From the NCBI GenBank assembly GCA_024220505.1, contig JAKZZE010000003.1, positions 806,001-870,000 on the forward strand: a DNA stretch of 64,000 nucleotides. Direction: 5' to 3'. This DNA is from Rhizopus arrhizus (lineage: Eukaryota; Mucoromycota; Mucoromycetes; Mucorales; Rhizopodaceae). Shown here one piece after another: positions 19,865-30,128 of this stretch. The notes under the pieces were generated by a model that had not been told where the DNA came from, did no database searches, and was given only the letters and a program-made list of their open reading frames with translations. The translations under genes were made by a program, and so were the position numbers. Within the stretch, counting starts at the first letter, position 1. Each line of letters opens with the position of its first letter.

Positions 19865-21067
19865 ATGACAGCTTTACCTCAAGAACAAATCGTGTTGGCA
19901 GCATTGAATGGCTCAAGCTCTAGTCAAAGCTATCGTCCCCGTTTAATTGAATTTTATGGTTACGAAGGTGAAGATTTTCGCCATTTTCAAGAAATTCTAG
20001 AATCATTTCTCGCTATCAGCAATACAAACAGTGATGCTAGAAAGTTAGTAATACTCAAATCACAACTACGTCGAGCAGCAAAAACATATTTTGAACGTGT
20101 TATACTAAAAGAATATCCCAATGTCACTTATATTGAAGCTTTGGATTTACTAAAAAATCATTATATTACACCAGAGCTCATACAAAATTATGAAATGGAA
20201 TTCAGTGAAATGCAACAAGGTGAACAAGAACACCCCCAAATATTTTTAGCCAGATTGAGAGAAGCGGCAGACTTGGCTAACATTACAAGCGAAGAAGTTA
20301 TACAAAGTCGTTTTCGTGCTGGTTTACTCAGGGAAATTAAACAGTTTTGTATACAATCAAGCTCTCGAGATTTCAAAGATTGGACAAATCATGCGGAAGG
20401 ATGGTGGAATGCCCATAGACCACGAAAAATTGCTATGGTAGACAACCCATTTATTCCCAGAAATGTCAATACTGCACTTATTTATCAGAATGACAACCTA
20501 TATACACATCATCCCGTCAATAATCACAATGTTGAATTAGTAGACACAGATGAACGATCGGTTCAATATGTCCCTATAAATGATATTCGTACAAAAGCAC
20601 ACTATGAACACCTGACTACTACTCCTAATATTGTAACTGGTCCCACCCAGTTGACAACAATGGAAGTAGTTGGAAGACAATCTAGTGCGCCTATTCGTCA
20701 TAATCATATTGGGGCTAATGAAACCATGTATCGAAGCTCTCCTGAAGATCTAGTCAACCTCATACAACAAACTATTCGTGATGAACTCAATATTCCACCC
20801 AAGCTATCCTACTCAAATAGAAATTACAATCGCAATAACAGACCTAGCTACAATAATTATAATGACAGAAACAACAATTACCCTCATTATAATAACTATG
20901 GTGAAACTCATTATGGTAATGGAAAGCATGATCAATATCATAACAGTCATCCATCATCTAGAAGAGAATACAATCAAAACAATCAGTATGAAAAACCTTG
21001 GCAATATCCTTCACAGTCTCAACAATCTCAACAATCTCAACAATCTCAGCAACAGTCAAAAAACTAA
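19865..21067 (+). CDS. Gag of Gypsy element 2
   Basis: 400 aa. I start it at the ATG at 19865, which gives the same N-terminal length as element 1; the open frame reaches further up into the LTR but that part is leader. Capsid-type core at residues about 15-200 (YGYEGEDFRHFQEIL, LRRAAKTYFERVILK, HYITPELIQNYEMEF, FRAGLLREIKQFCIQ). Residues about 290-400 are N/Q/Y/S-rich with a (QQS)n end, and there is no zinc knuckle. It ends in ...QSKN at a stop directly behind a -1 slippery heptamer, so Pol should be made as a Gag-Pol fusion at low level. Confidence 0.82.
   Translation: MTALPQEQIVLAALNGSSSSQSYRPRLIEFYGYEGEDFRHFQEILESFLAISNTNSDARKLVILKSQLRRAAKTYFERVILKEYPNVTYIEALDLLKNHYITPELIQNYEMEFSEMQQGEQEHPQIFLARLREAADLANITSEEVIQSRFRAGLLREIKQFCIQSSSRDFKDWTNHAEGWWNAHRPRKIAMVDNPFIPRNVNTALIYQNDNLYTHHPVNNHNVELVDTDERSVQYVPINDIRTKAHYEHLTTTPNIVTGPTQLTTMEVVGRQSSAPIRHNHIGANETMYRSSPEDLVNLIQQTIRDELNIPPKLSYSNRNYNRNNRPSYNNYNDRNNNYPHYNNYGETHYGNGKHDQYHNSHPSSRREYNQNNQYEKPWQYPSQSQQSQQSQQSQQQSKN
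21058..21064 (+). promoter_or_regulatory. -1 programmed frameshift site A AAA AAC
   Basis: In the Gag frame the codons read TCA AAA AAC TAA, a textbook X XXY YYZ heptamer with the Gag stop next to it. Slipping back one base joins Gag to the Pol frame (K-K-L-N-G-S...). The frame relation (-1) fits exactly. Confidence 0.8.
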
Positions 21068-24000
21068 ATGGGTCGATTGCTTTTAATCAAAGAAATGGTA
21101 AATCAAACACCCAATATAATAACAACAAACCCATTAATCAACCAAACCACACCAATCAAACACAACAATCACCTCATAATCTAAATGTGCTACTTTCACA
21201 AGACGAACAAAAGCAAAATCACCAAGATTTGTATGCAGCAACTAGGATTGAACACCCACCTATTGTAGCCAGTACTTCAAAAGAGCCATATCCAAAAGTC
21301 AGAAAAACAGCAAAAGAGAGAGCTCCCGTCACAACCAGAAGAGTTAATGTACGAAAACATTTGGAAGAAATTAATCAACCAAGAAGTTCACAACAAACTG
21401 TGCAAGAAGATGTCATAATGGACACAGAATTACCTATCGAGGAAAATAAGACACCAACTTCAAAGAAACCTAGGGCAAAACGAACTTCTCCCAAAATTGA
21501 TTATAACATAGGAGATGCTGTTTTGAATCAAAAAGCAAATATTTCTGTACGAGATTTAATAACAGTCAGTCCAGCAATGCGAAGGGAATTAAACAAAGAA
21601 TGCAGACCTAGACGTACTACACACAATGTTCAGGCAATGGCCTTGATTGAAGATGAAGAATACAATACAACTGCAGTGTACTCCAAAATACGTATTGGAG
21701 ATAAAGGGATCAAAGCCTTAATTGATTGTGGCGCTGCAAAGACTTGTATGTCTAAGGCTTTAGCTGAAGCACTTAAATTAGAAATAGATGCCCCATCGGA
21801 AAGCGTATTCACTCTAGGAAATGGAACTAAGCAGCCCGCACTAGGATTGATATACGATGTACCGATTGAAGTTGAAGAAAATATATTTATACCATGTACA
21901 ATAGAAGTACTTCCTTCATGCCCAACTCACCTTATTATTGGAAATAATTGGCTTAATCGAGCAAAGGCAAAAATAGATTTCAATAGTTCAACGCTCAAAG
22001 TATCATATAAAAATAAAAAGGCAGAATTGGAAATATCATTCTTGCGAAAAAACACACCAATACCAAAAATGACAAGTCAAACACAAAATTACCAAAAGCC
22101 TATTAGCCTCACTAATTCAAAAGAAAGGCATGTGCATTTTAAAATAGGACCTGAAAAAGATAGTTCAGAGGAAGAATACGATACCAGTGTGAGCAGTACA
22201 GATGATGACTCTCAACAAGAGGAACCCGAATCTTTATTAGTATTAGAAAATGATGTTAAACAGGATACAACCTTTATAAACCAAAAAGAAAATTGCAAAA
22301 TACATGCATCTTCCCATGGAATGATCATACCAGCAAATTCATCATCAACAATATTCATACATAAAGATAAAGAAATGCAAAATACAAGAAATTACATATA
22401 TCATTTTGAAAAAACAACTCCAAAATTGAATGACACATCTGGATTCTTTGATCAAAATGCAGAATTAATAGTTAACCGAAAGTCGATCAAGATACATTTA
22501 TATAACCGAACTAGTAATGATGTACTATTTGAACCACACGAAGAAATTGGAACGCTAGAAAAATTCGATCTGCGAAAAGAAGATGTTCAGGCGTATCAGC
22601 CAAATGAGACACACGATCTATTCGTAGTGCAAGAAACTGACCCAGACCCAGACAAAAATTCACCATTAAATGAAGAAATGTTTAAGATGCTGGAAGTAGG
22701 CAAAATCAAAGAAGAGCTCAAACATGAGTTAAGAATACTACTTAATCGATACCAAACTATATTTGATTGGGATAACACCACTATTGGACATACAAACTTA
22801 CTAAATCACTGAATTGTAATTCAAGAAAATACACTGCCTATTAGCCACAGACCATATCGCTTAAGTCCTATTGAAGCAGAATATCTACAAAAAGAAATAG
22901 AAAAGTACTGTAAATTAGGTGTCATAACTCCATCAAATAGCCCATGGGCAGCCCCAGTCATTTTAGTAAAGAAAAAGAACGGTGAATATAGAATGGTGAT
23001 CGATTATCGAAAATTAAATGCTGTGACAAAAAAAGATTCATATCCTTTACCTCGAATAGACGATCTTCTTGATACACTGGGAAAAGCTAGAATATTTTCA
23101 GCTCTGGATATGCGAGCAGGATTTCATCAAGTTCCAATGAATGATGACAGTAAAGAATTGACTGCATTTACAACCAAATTCGGAACTTACCATTACAATA
23201 CTTTACCTATGGGACTCGTAAATTCACCTGCTACCTTCCAACGACTTATCGATCTATGCTTCAGACCATTGATAAATAAATGTCTGGTAGCCTACATAGA
23301 TGATTTAAACATATATTCACACAATCAGTTCGAACACTTAGAGCATTTGGAACAAGTTTTCAGTTGTATACAAATAGCCAACTTAAAGTTAAACCCTGAA
23401 AAGTGTTTTTTCTTTAAAGATCATCTCAAATTCCTTGGTTATATAATCACAGAAAATGGAATTCAAACTGATCCAGATAAAGTGAAGAAGATTCAAAATT
23501 ATCCAAAACCAACAACAATCACTCAAGTACGTGGATTCTTAGGACTTGCATCATACTATAGAAGGTTTATCAAGAATTTTGCTGCTATAGCCAGACCGTT
23601 GCATGATCAGACAAAAACAACAAAAAAGATACCATGGACACAGAAAACCACTGATTCATTTGAACATCTCAAAAAATTGCTCACTACTGCTCCTATCTTG
23701 GTCAGACCAAATTTTAAAAAGCCATTTATCTTAGTAACTGACGCCTCAAAACTGGGTCTCGGATGTATACTAACACAACTTGATGAAAATGGATATGAAC
23801 ACCCAATCATTTACGCAAGCAGAAGCTTAAAATCAAGTGAAAGCAATTATGCATCTACAAAATTGGAATGCTTAGCCGTTATATGGGCAGTTAAATTGTT
23901 TAGACCATATCTACTTGGACAAAAATTTTCAATAATTACAGACCATTCAGCCTTAAATGGGTTACTCAAGTCAACCAATCCCACAGGAATTATAGCAAGG

Positions 24001-24096
24001 TGGATAACCATACTTTCAGAATACGAATATGAAATCAAATATAGACCTGGAAGAGTGAATGAAAGTGCCGACTTTTTATCACGCCTTGGCTATTGA
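21064..24096 (+). pseudogene. Pro-RT-RNase H polyprotein of element 2, one in-frame stop
   Basis: About 1010 codons, open except for a TGA at 22810-22812 between protease and reverse transcriptase (a single C-to-T change from CGA would explain it). Order: basic linker; aspartic protease with ALIDCGAAKTCMS and LIIGNNWL; an acidic spacer; RT with SPWAAPVILVKKKNGEYR, FSALDMRAGFHQV and VAYIDDLNIY (YIDD box); RNase H with ILVTDASKLGLGCILTQ and TKLECLAVIW, ending LSRLGY. It stops after RNase H: the integrase is not fused but has its own ATG 195 nt downstream. The Cys in the D-C-G protease motif is shared with element 1, so it is not a random mutation. Confidence 0.8.
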
Positions 24097-24291
24097 TATA
24101 ATAATAATAATAACAAAAAAAAAAAAAAAAAAAATACACACACCAACAATAATCAACACTCATAGCATCCTCACTTACAACCTTAAATCAACTTTCGTAA
24201 CACTCTCAACCTTAAACTTAAAACCAACTTTCGTAACACACCAATTACAAACAATAAAACCAAGACAACATTGTAACACTTAATCATCAGA
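24097..24291 (+). promoter_or_regulatory. A-rich spacer between RNase H and integrase ORFs
   Basis: 195 nt without a reading frame: (TAA)n, then a run of about 19 A at 24115-24133, then CA-rich DNA holding a near-duplicate of AACTTTCGTAACAC. The integrase ATG follows at 24292. A similar leader with an A-run (about 28949-28967) precedes ORF4. It may be an internal promoter or translation leader. Confidence 0.5.
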
Positions 24292-25769
24292 ATGGAACAA
24301 GAAAAAATAGATCAGCTGAAGCACTATTTGCAAACCTTAAAGGTCCCTGCCAATCTTTCACCAAAAACTCAAAAATACTTATTAAAAGAAGCGCGACAGT
24401 ACACAATTTATAAAAATATACTATATCGATATAATACCTCAAATGGAATAATTCGTAAAGTTCTCAACAAGCAAGAAGCAGAAGACATGCTATATTCATA
24501 TCATCAACATCCACTTGGAGGCCACTTAGCCTATAACAATACTTTACACAAGATAGCATCACGTTATTACTGGGACTCAATGTCAGCAGATATCTTAGAA
24601 TACGTGAAAAAGTGCCACAGATGCCAACGACATGGAAGTAAATCATTAAATGAAGAATTATATCCTATCGCTGTTTCTAGCAAACCCTTTGATCGAATTG
24701 CCTTAGATGTCAAACATATACAAACGTCTAGAGCTGGTCATCGATATATTATTGCCGGAATTGATTATCTAAGCAAATACGTTGAAGCAAGACCCATACG
24801 ATTTCAATCAGCCTCAGAAATAGCTTTGTTCTTATATGAGGAAATTATTTGCAGACATGGTTGTCCAACAATCATTATATCTGATAATGGAAAACCATTT
24901 GTTAGTGACTTAATCAAGAAAGTATGCTTCAACTATTCAATAATACACAAAACAACCACACCTTATAATCCGCAGAGTAATGGTCTCATCGAAAGATTTA
25001 ATCGTACCCTGGGCCAAATACTACAAAGAAGATCGGATGAAGAAAAACTAGATTGGGATGAATATCTACCAGCAGCTCTGTTCGCCTATAGATCTATGAA
25101 ACAAGCAACAACCAATCATAGTCCATTCTTCCTAGTTTATGGCTACGAGCCAAAGACACCTTTCGACTTACAGTAGCGGACAAAACTGGTGCACAAAACT
25201 TTTTTTCAGCTTTTAACTACCATTACCTGCTCATGGTAATTGCAATAGCCATGAAACTGTACTAGAAGGAGGATATACTAGTCATTGTAATTTATGTATG
25301 TTCTAAGCATGACATTGTTAAAACTGAGCGATAAGCGTGCTTTAAATTTATAAAATTTTATATTTTCTAAAAACCGCAAAAGTGGCTAAGACCTTAGACT
25401 TTATATAATCATCTCATCTCTTAATATCATCGGATGTTCTTCTTTGCATATGCTAATAATATGCGTGTATATCATTTTCAATAAAAGAACCCGACTCTTT
25501 AACTACTTTTTTCCAAAGATCATCGACCCTTTTTGATCTAGTGTCGTATCATCATACCTTTGCCATCAATTGCGACCTGGCATGCTTAAGCGGACTTAGG
25601 CCGGGATTAGTGACGGCTAAACTTGTAGCACAGAAGCGCTGTTATCAAATATTGAGTTTGTGACATGCGTCGACTTGTGCCTTGTGTCATTGTCATACTG
25701 AAACGAGAGATTACGACGTTTTAGACCACTATACGCTAGGCTTTTGTGGTATGAAGTAAGCGAAATATA

Positions 25770-27417
25770 CACTAGGTGAAAAAATAGGGACAACCTTTTC
25801 GAAAATTTCATTTCATGCAGCATGTAGCATTAAGAGAAGGTCGCCTCATGACGCTAGCAATATGTTAAAAAGAGGTTAATGTGTAAAGTATTTCATCAAA
25901 ATATGATGAGCCAACTATGGAAAATGAGGGAGTAATGCATGTATAATTGGTCAAATTTTAGATACTCCACAGCTCAGTTTTAGACCATATTTCGTACTCT
26001 TCTAATTTGACCTGGAATATCAGCTACAATTAAAATGCAAACCAATTCTAATTTTAGCTATGCACATTCCTATAATTAATAATATAAAATGGGTGCTGCT
26101 TTCCTCCATTCATACATTCTTTTTTTTTCATTATATTCTTCTTACTTCCTGTGAAGTTTCTCTTACTTATGCTTCGCGCTTTATCTCAAGACACGCAAGA
26201 CAGCATCAAGTCTGCACTGATGAGCAATAGAGTCCCAAAGGATATTGCTGGTGAATTTGGTATCCATCCCAAGACAGTTAGGAGATATAGAAACAAGCTA
26301 TTTGGGCCAATGGTACCCGCGACACGTGGTAGACATACACTTGTGTCATCTGCTACGAAGGAATATATCATGGTATTACTGATTAAAGGAGCCCTAAAGA
26401 CAGCCAAGGACGTACATCGGATGCTCATACAACTTGGGTATTCTATGACTTACCGTTCAGCAATAAACGTCCTTGTATCAATGGGTTTTAATTCTAGGCG
26501 TAAAAAGAAGCAGCCTCTTTTAACTAATAACCACCGCAAGCAGAGGTTAGGATGGGCAAAAAAGTATCAAAGTTGGTGTATGCAATAGTGGCATCAAGTA
26601 GTGTTCTCCGATGAAACGAAGATCAACATTTGGGATCTAATGGCTGCAGATACTATTGGACCCAGCCTGATGATGTCCTTCGTCCACACCACATAGATCT
26701 TTCAGTGAAGCATGGTGGCGGCAAATTGATCATGTGGGAATGTATAACCAGTGAGGGATCAGGATATGCGTGCCAGGTATACGATGGTACTATGGACTCC
26801 TTGGTGTACCAGCATATCCTTGGAGCAACTTACATGGAAACGCTGAAGTACTATGGTATGAACAAGCGCACTATTTACTTTTAACAAGATAACGACCCAA
26901 AGCACAAGTCGAAACCAACAATGTCATGGCTCCAACAAAACAAGGTCCAGTACATTAACGATTGGCCACCTAATAGTCCGGATCTGAATCCTATAGAGCA
27001 TGTGTGGCATTTGCTGAAACTTAGGTTAAGCCTTTATGAACGAAAGGCCAGAAACATCGACGAGCTATGGGAACGAGTTGACTTTGGATGGAACAGGCTA
27101 GATAAAGATGATTGTAGAAGTTACATTGACAGCATGCCTGATCGCATAGCAGCGGTACTCAAATCAAAAGGGAGATTTACTCGTTATTAAATAAATACTA
27201 CCCATTTTATAATATAACGATTATAAAATTATTGCAACTATTTCCTCTTTTCTTCCGCCATATGTTATCCTGATTAGTTTTATATGCGGGAAACGTAATA
27301 CTCACTACCTAAGGTTACGCTCTATAGGCATGGCTTGGATGTCGTACGGAGTGGAGGAGAAAAAAAAAAAGTTAAAAATTATTTTAGGGTAGGTTGTCCC
27401 TATTTTTTCACCTAGTG
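25770..27417 (+). mobile_element. Tc1/mariner element b (1648 bp)
   Basis: TA at both sides (25768-25769, 27418-27419); inverted ends CACTAGGTGAAAAAATAGGG of about 27 bp only. It lacks the long double-motif ends of elements a, c, d and e. Nested in R1. Confidence 0.88.
26169..27190 (+). pseudogene. Tc1-type transposase b (DD35E), stops and a frameshift
   Basis: Start set at the ATG before LRALSQDTQDSIKSAL. The HTH (DIAGEFGIHPKTVRRY) is followed by a paired-like region. Breaks: TAG at 26586-26588, a one-base deletion near 26630 (IWG|SNGC), and TAA at 26882-26884 in place of the Gln before the second catalytic Asp. Core motifs: VVFSDETKINI, QDNDPKHKSK, PNSPDLNPIEHVW, with 35 residues between the second D and E. 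Inactive; full length for the family otherwise. Confidence 0.82.
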
Positions 27418-27429
27418 TAAGTGTATATT

Positions 27430-27760
27430 TCTGAGTTCATTATACCATCATATACTTGACACACATATTCCGGTCCTCAATATCTAATACAGCCTTAAAA
27501 CATAACAGAGCAGCCAACATGCTTCATTGTTTGATCACCGTGAAAAAATCGCTCAGGTTGCTCGACTTGCTTTCAATATTAGTGTATACTATCTGCATCC
27601 ATAATGTTCATATTTGTTTCATTGCTAAAGATAGCAGACTTCCAGCCCTCTATTGTATACAATGGCTTGTCGTGATACCACATTCATCGCTTTTTCCGGC
27701 TAATACAGCTGATGAAATTCTTCGATTCCTTACTTCCAGACTCAAAATCTAGCTTCCTAC
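27430..27760 (-). pseudogene. Decayed Tc1 transposase inside R1
   Basis: Read on the minus strand, this stretch gives fragments alignable to the Tc1 transposases in this window: EGWKSAIFSNETNMNI (first catalytic D replaced by N), TMKHAGCSVM, GCIRY, GPEYVCQVYDGIMN, separated by stops. The same degenerate stretch is present at about 36780-37105 (R2), 35275-35600 (R3) and 59350-59680 (R4), so decay came before amplification. Small plus-strand frames here are shadows of it. Confidence 0.65.
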
Positions 27761-29026
27761 AGTGCCTTCAGACTGACAATTTGCTAATACTGTAACTTAA
27801 GGTCCTCAAAATGTGCTGAGCATCGGAAACTGTGTGTAACGGACCTTGTCCAAGCTTTAGGTTGGTGATTGAGCTAGTAACTTTTCAGACTAAAAGCGGG
27901 AGACCTTCATGATCACAAGACATTAAGTTTCTTTCTTCCCTCTTTCTCCTGTTGATTGTCCATTTAGAGATCCTTGTTACTCTAGAAATATCTGTTGTCG
28001 TACGAACTAAGTGTATTCGAGATCTCAGAGTTTCGTTTTTACAGTTGCTTATTTTCTTAAACATATAAGGCTAGTACTTTGTTATAGTGAATAGGGTAAA
28101 AACAAAAGGGGGGACTCAATGGGAAATACAAAATAAGTACAGTTTTATATATTTTTTAAGAGCTACTAAAATTTACTAATATGCTGTGAAATCTGAAAGC
28201 AAACGGGAGAGATATGGGGAAAATTGAAAGAAGGCTAGACAAGCACCACATTTTTGGCGAAAATTGAAATATGCAAAAAATCACTAAAAATGACCTTAGG
28301 CCTGGGGGATGTCCGGTACAGTTCCGGTTTACATAACATAATGTATATTTTGGACTGTCTTTCAGATGGTATATGCCACAAAAGTCGCAGACATATGGCG
28401 GAGATACAATATTGATTTTAATTTTTGTGCACCAGTTTTGTCCGCTACTGTAGATCATCATGTGTATGAAAGAAATTCTCCAAAGTATGAATCTTTATTA
28501 ATGCATAGAACTGTTCATCAAATCCTTAATTTGAAGAAAATACGAGAACAAGCTTCACAGGCAATCAAAAAGACTCAAATAGCTCAGAAAAAGGCTATAG
28601 ATAACAAAATACTTGAAGACAAGAAAGAACTGAAACCACCCTTCAAACTGGGAGAAATTGTGTTGTTATACAAGGATTTCTTAACTACCTCTTGGTCTGG
28701 AAAATTACAAGACAAATGGGATGAACCTTATATCATACAAAGCATCCTCGGAAAAGGAACGTACCATATTAAAAGTATGAATGTACAAGACTCTAAAATT
28801 AGAAGAGTTCATGGAAACCGTCTGAAGATTTACGCCTTACCTAAAGTACAATGGAGTGCCACCAATCCAAGAAATATTTCACAAACCTTAGATAAAGAAT
28901 CCGAGAGCCTTCTCCAGTGATTCAAATAAACATATACACAAATACACAAAAAAAAAAAAAAAAAACTTTATATAAATACCTTTGCTACTTTACCACCTTT
29001 ATTAGCTATATCAAAGCAAATACAAA

Positions 29027-29917
29027 ATGAATCCTATGGCTATTACTACTGAAGCTCATAAAGTAAACCCTAAAGACATTGAAGAAAATTTAGCCAAAAT
29101 TGGAGGGAATGAAGACCTTCATGAGTCGCAATTCTTTCGATGGATGTTGAACAACCACTTCAAGCACGTTTACAAACAAGAAGGTCGCAATGTTTTAATA
29201 AATTCCCTTAATGAATGGCTGGAGCAATGGGAAATAGAACAAGGTGGCCAGGATAATGTGATGTATGAAGTCGATGAAAGAAGCGATGTAGAGCGAATTG
29301 AATATGTTTTACATATAACAAAAAAAATCATGCTTATGGATATTCAAGAGAATCAAACTTTGTTAGATACCCCTATTACCGATGTACTTCCAGCACCATT
29401 GGAGCCTATGCTGCTTCAACCTGAAAATTTTGACTTGTTTCAAGATTTACAACAAACGGAAACATGGGATGCTGTGGTACGAGAGTTTGTTATAATAGAT
29501 TCTCAAGAAAATATTCTGAATTATTATGCTGCTTATCAAGCTTTAATTAAAGAAGAAGACCGCCTCGCCAAGAAAAGAAAAGATATGCTGAAGAAATTTG
29601 TTAAAGAAGTCAACACCTGGAGTCATATGAGATTCGCCCAACCAAAGAACAATAGAAAAAGTACTCAAGGTTACCTCACTGCCAAGTACACCCAATTGAA
29701 GGCATTAATGCCAAATAATCAAATTAGTCGTACAATTTTAAACAAAATGAAAAAAGAAGACACTTGGGTTAATCATATGTCAAAGTCCGAGGTCGCACTT
29801 TCCCGTGGTGGCGGGATCTGTAACACAAGAACCAACTTTTTGAACGAACAAAAGGAACGATCTTTTGGTACGATCTTTTCAAACGATCCAAAAGTTAATA
29901 TTGCCAATCAAATCTGA
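29027..29917 (+). CDS. ORF4 of Gypsy element 2, unknown function
   Basis: 296 aa behind a leader with a poly(A) run and lying directly 5' of the 3' LTR; the last about 33 residues are encoded by the LTR itself. N-terminal half acidic and helical (NEWLEQWEIEQGGQDNV, ERIEYVLHITKKIM). Residues about 185-205 are a charged helix (KEEDRLAKKRKDMLKKF). Residues about 208-258 are the part conserved with 18903-19235: WSHMRF, YLTAKYTQLKAL, MPNNQI and a final DTW. No signal peptide, transmembrane segment or env-like feature is seen. Its position resembles that of extra 3' ORFs in some LTR elements. I know no family for it. Confidence 0.65.
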   Translation: MNPMAITTEAHKVNPKDIEENLAKIGGNEDLHESQFFRWMLNNHFKHVYKQEGRNVLINSLNEWLEQWEIEQGGQDNVMYEVDERSDVERIEYVLHITKKIMLMDIQENQTLLDTPITDVLPAPLEPMLLQPENFDLFQDLQQTETWDAVVREFVIIDSQENILNYYAAYQALIKEEDRLAKKRKDMLKKFVKEVNTWSHMRFAQPKNNRKSTQGYLTAKYTQLKALMPNNQISRTILNKMKKEDTWVNHMSKSEVALSRGGGICNTRTNFLNEQKERSFGTIFSNDPKVNIANQI

Positions 29918-30128
29918 CCAAACATTAACCCACCAAACAGTATAAATACTGAGGATTTATTCCTCAAGATATAAAAACTTCACTTCGATCTTTGCACTTT
30001 AAAACTTTTACTTACAAAATCTACAACTTTATTTACTTTGTTTTTCTTTGAATAAATTTATCAATTATCCTTTTAAAAAGCTCTTTTGATATTCTATTAT
30101 AATTACAAAGTCAAGTCCCTTGAAGCTA

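Larger units (their letters stand above)
25171..28450 (-). mobile_element. R1: 1630-bp Tc1-related element with a nested Tc1
   Basis: TA-flanked element with ends CAGTAGCGGACAAAACTGG...; net length 1630 bp after removal of the nested element at 25770-27417. Identical in size to R2, R3 and R4. It only has short inverted ends (about 30 bp). The transposase relic lies on the minus strand. It splits the integrase of element 2. Confidence 0.88.
24292..28920 (+). pseudogene. Stand-alone integrase ORF of element 2, interrupted by R1
   Basis: Coding parts 24292-25170 and 28453-28920. Taking out R1 with one TA leaves an unbroken frame of 448 aa. N-terminal zinc module with H-H (YHQHPLGGH) and CHRC; catalytic core with RIALDVKHIQ (D), IISDNGKPFVS (D) and PYNPQSNGLIERF (E); then an SH3-like/GPY-F-type C-terminal region (FKLGEIVLLYKDF, KWDEPYIIQSIL). 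The insertion lies after the catalytic core (...PKTPFDL), so the part before it is still readable but lacks its C-terminal DNA-binding domain. Integrase encoded apart from RT is unusual for Ty3/Gypsy elements. Confidence 0.82.

Noticed and set aside
20778..21086. 102-aa frame overlapping the end of Gag 2
   Set aside because: Third-frame shadow of the N/Q-rich codons; the Pol frame fits a -1 shift, not this frame.
27522..27752. Frame of 77-98 aa (MLHCLITVKKSLRLLDLL...) repeated in all R elements
   Set aside because: It is antisense to the decayed Tc1 transposase on the minus strand; its repetition only reflects the repeat.
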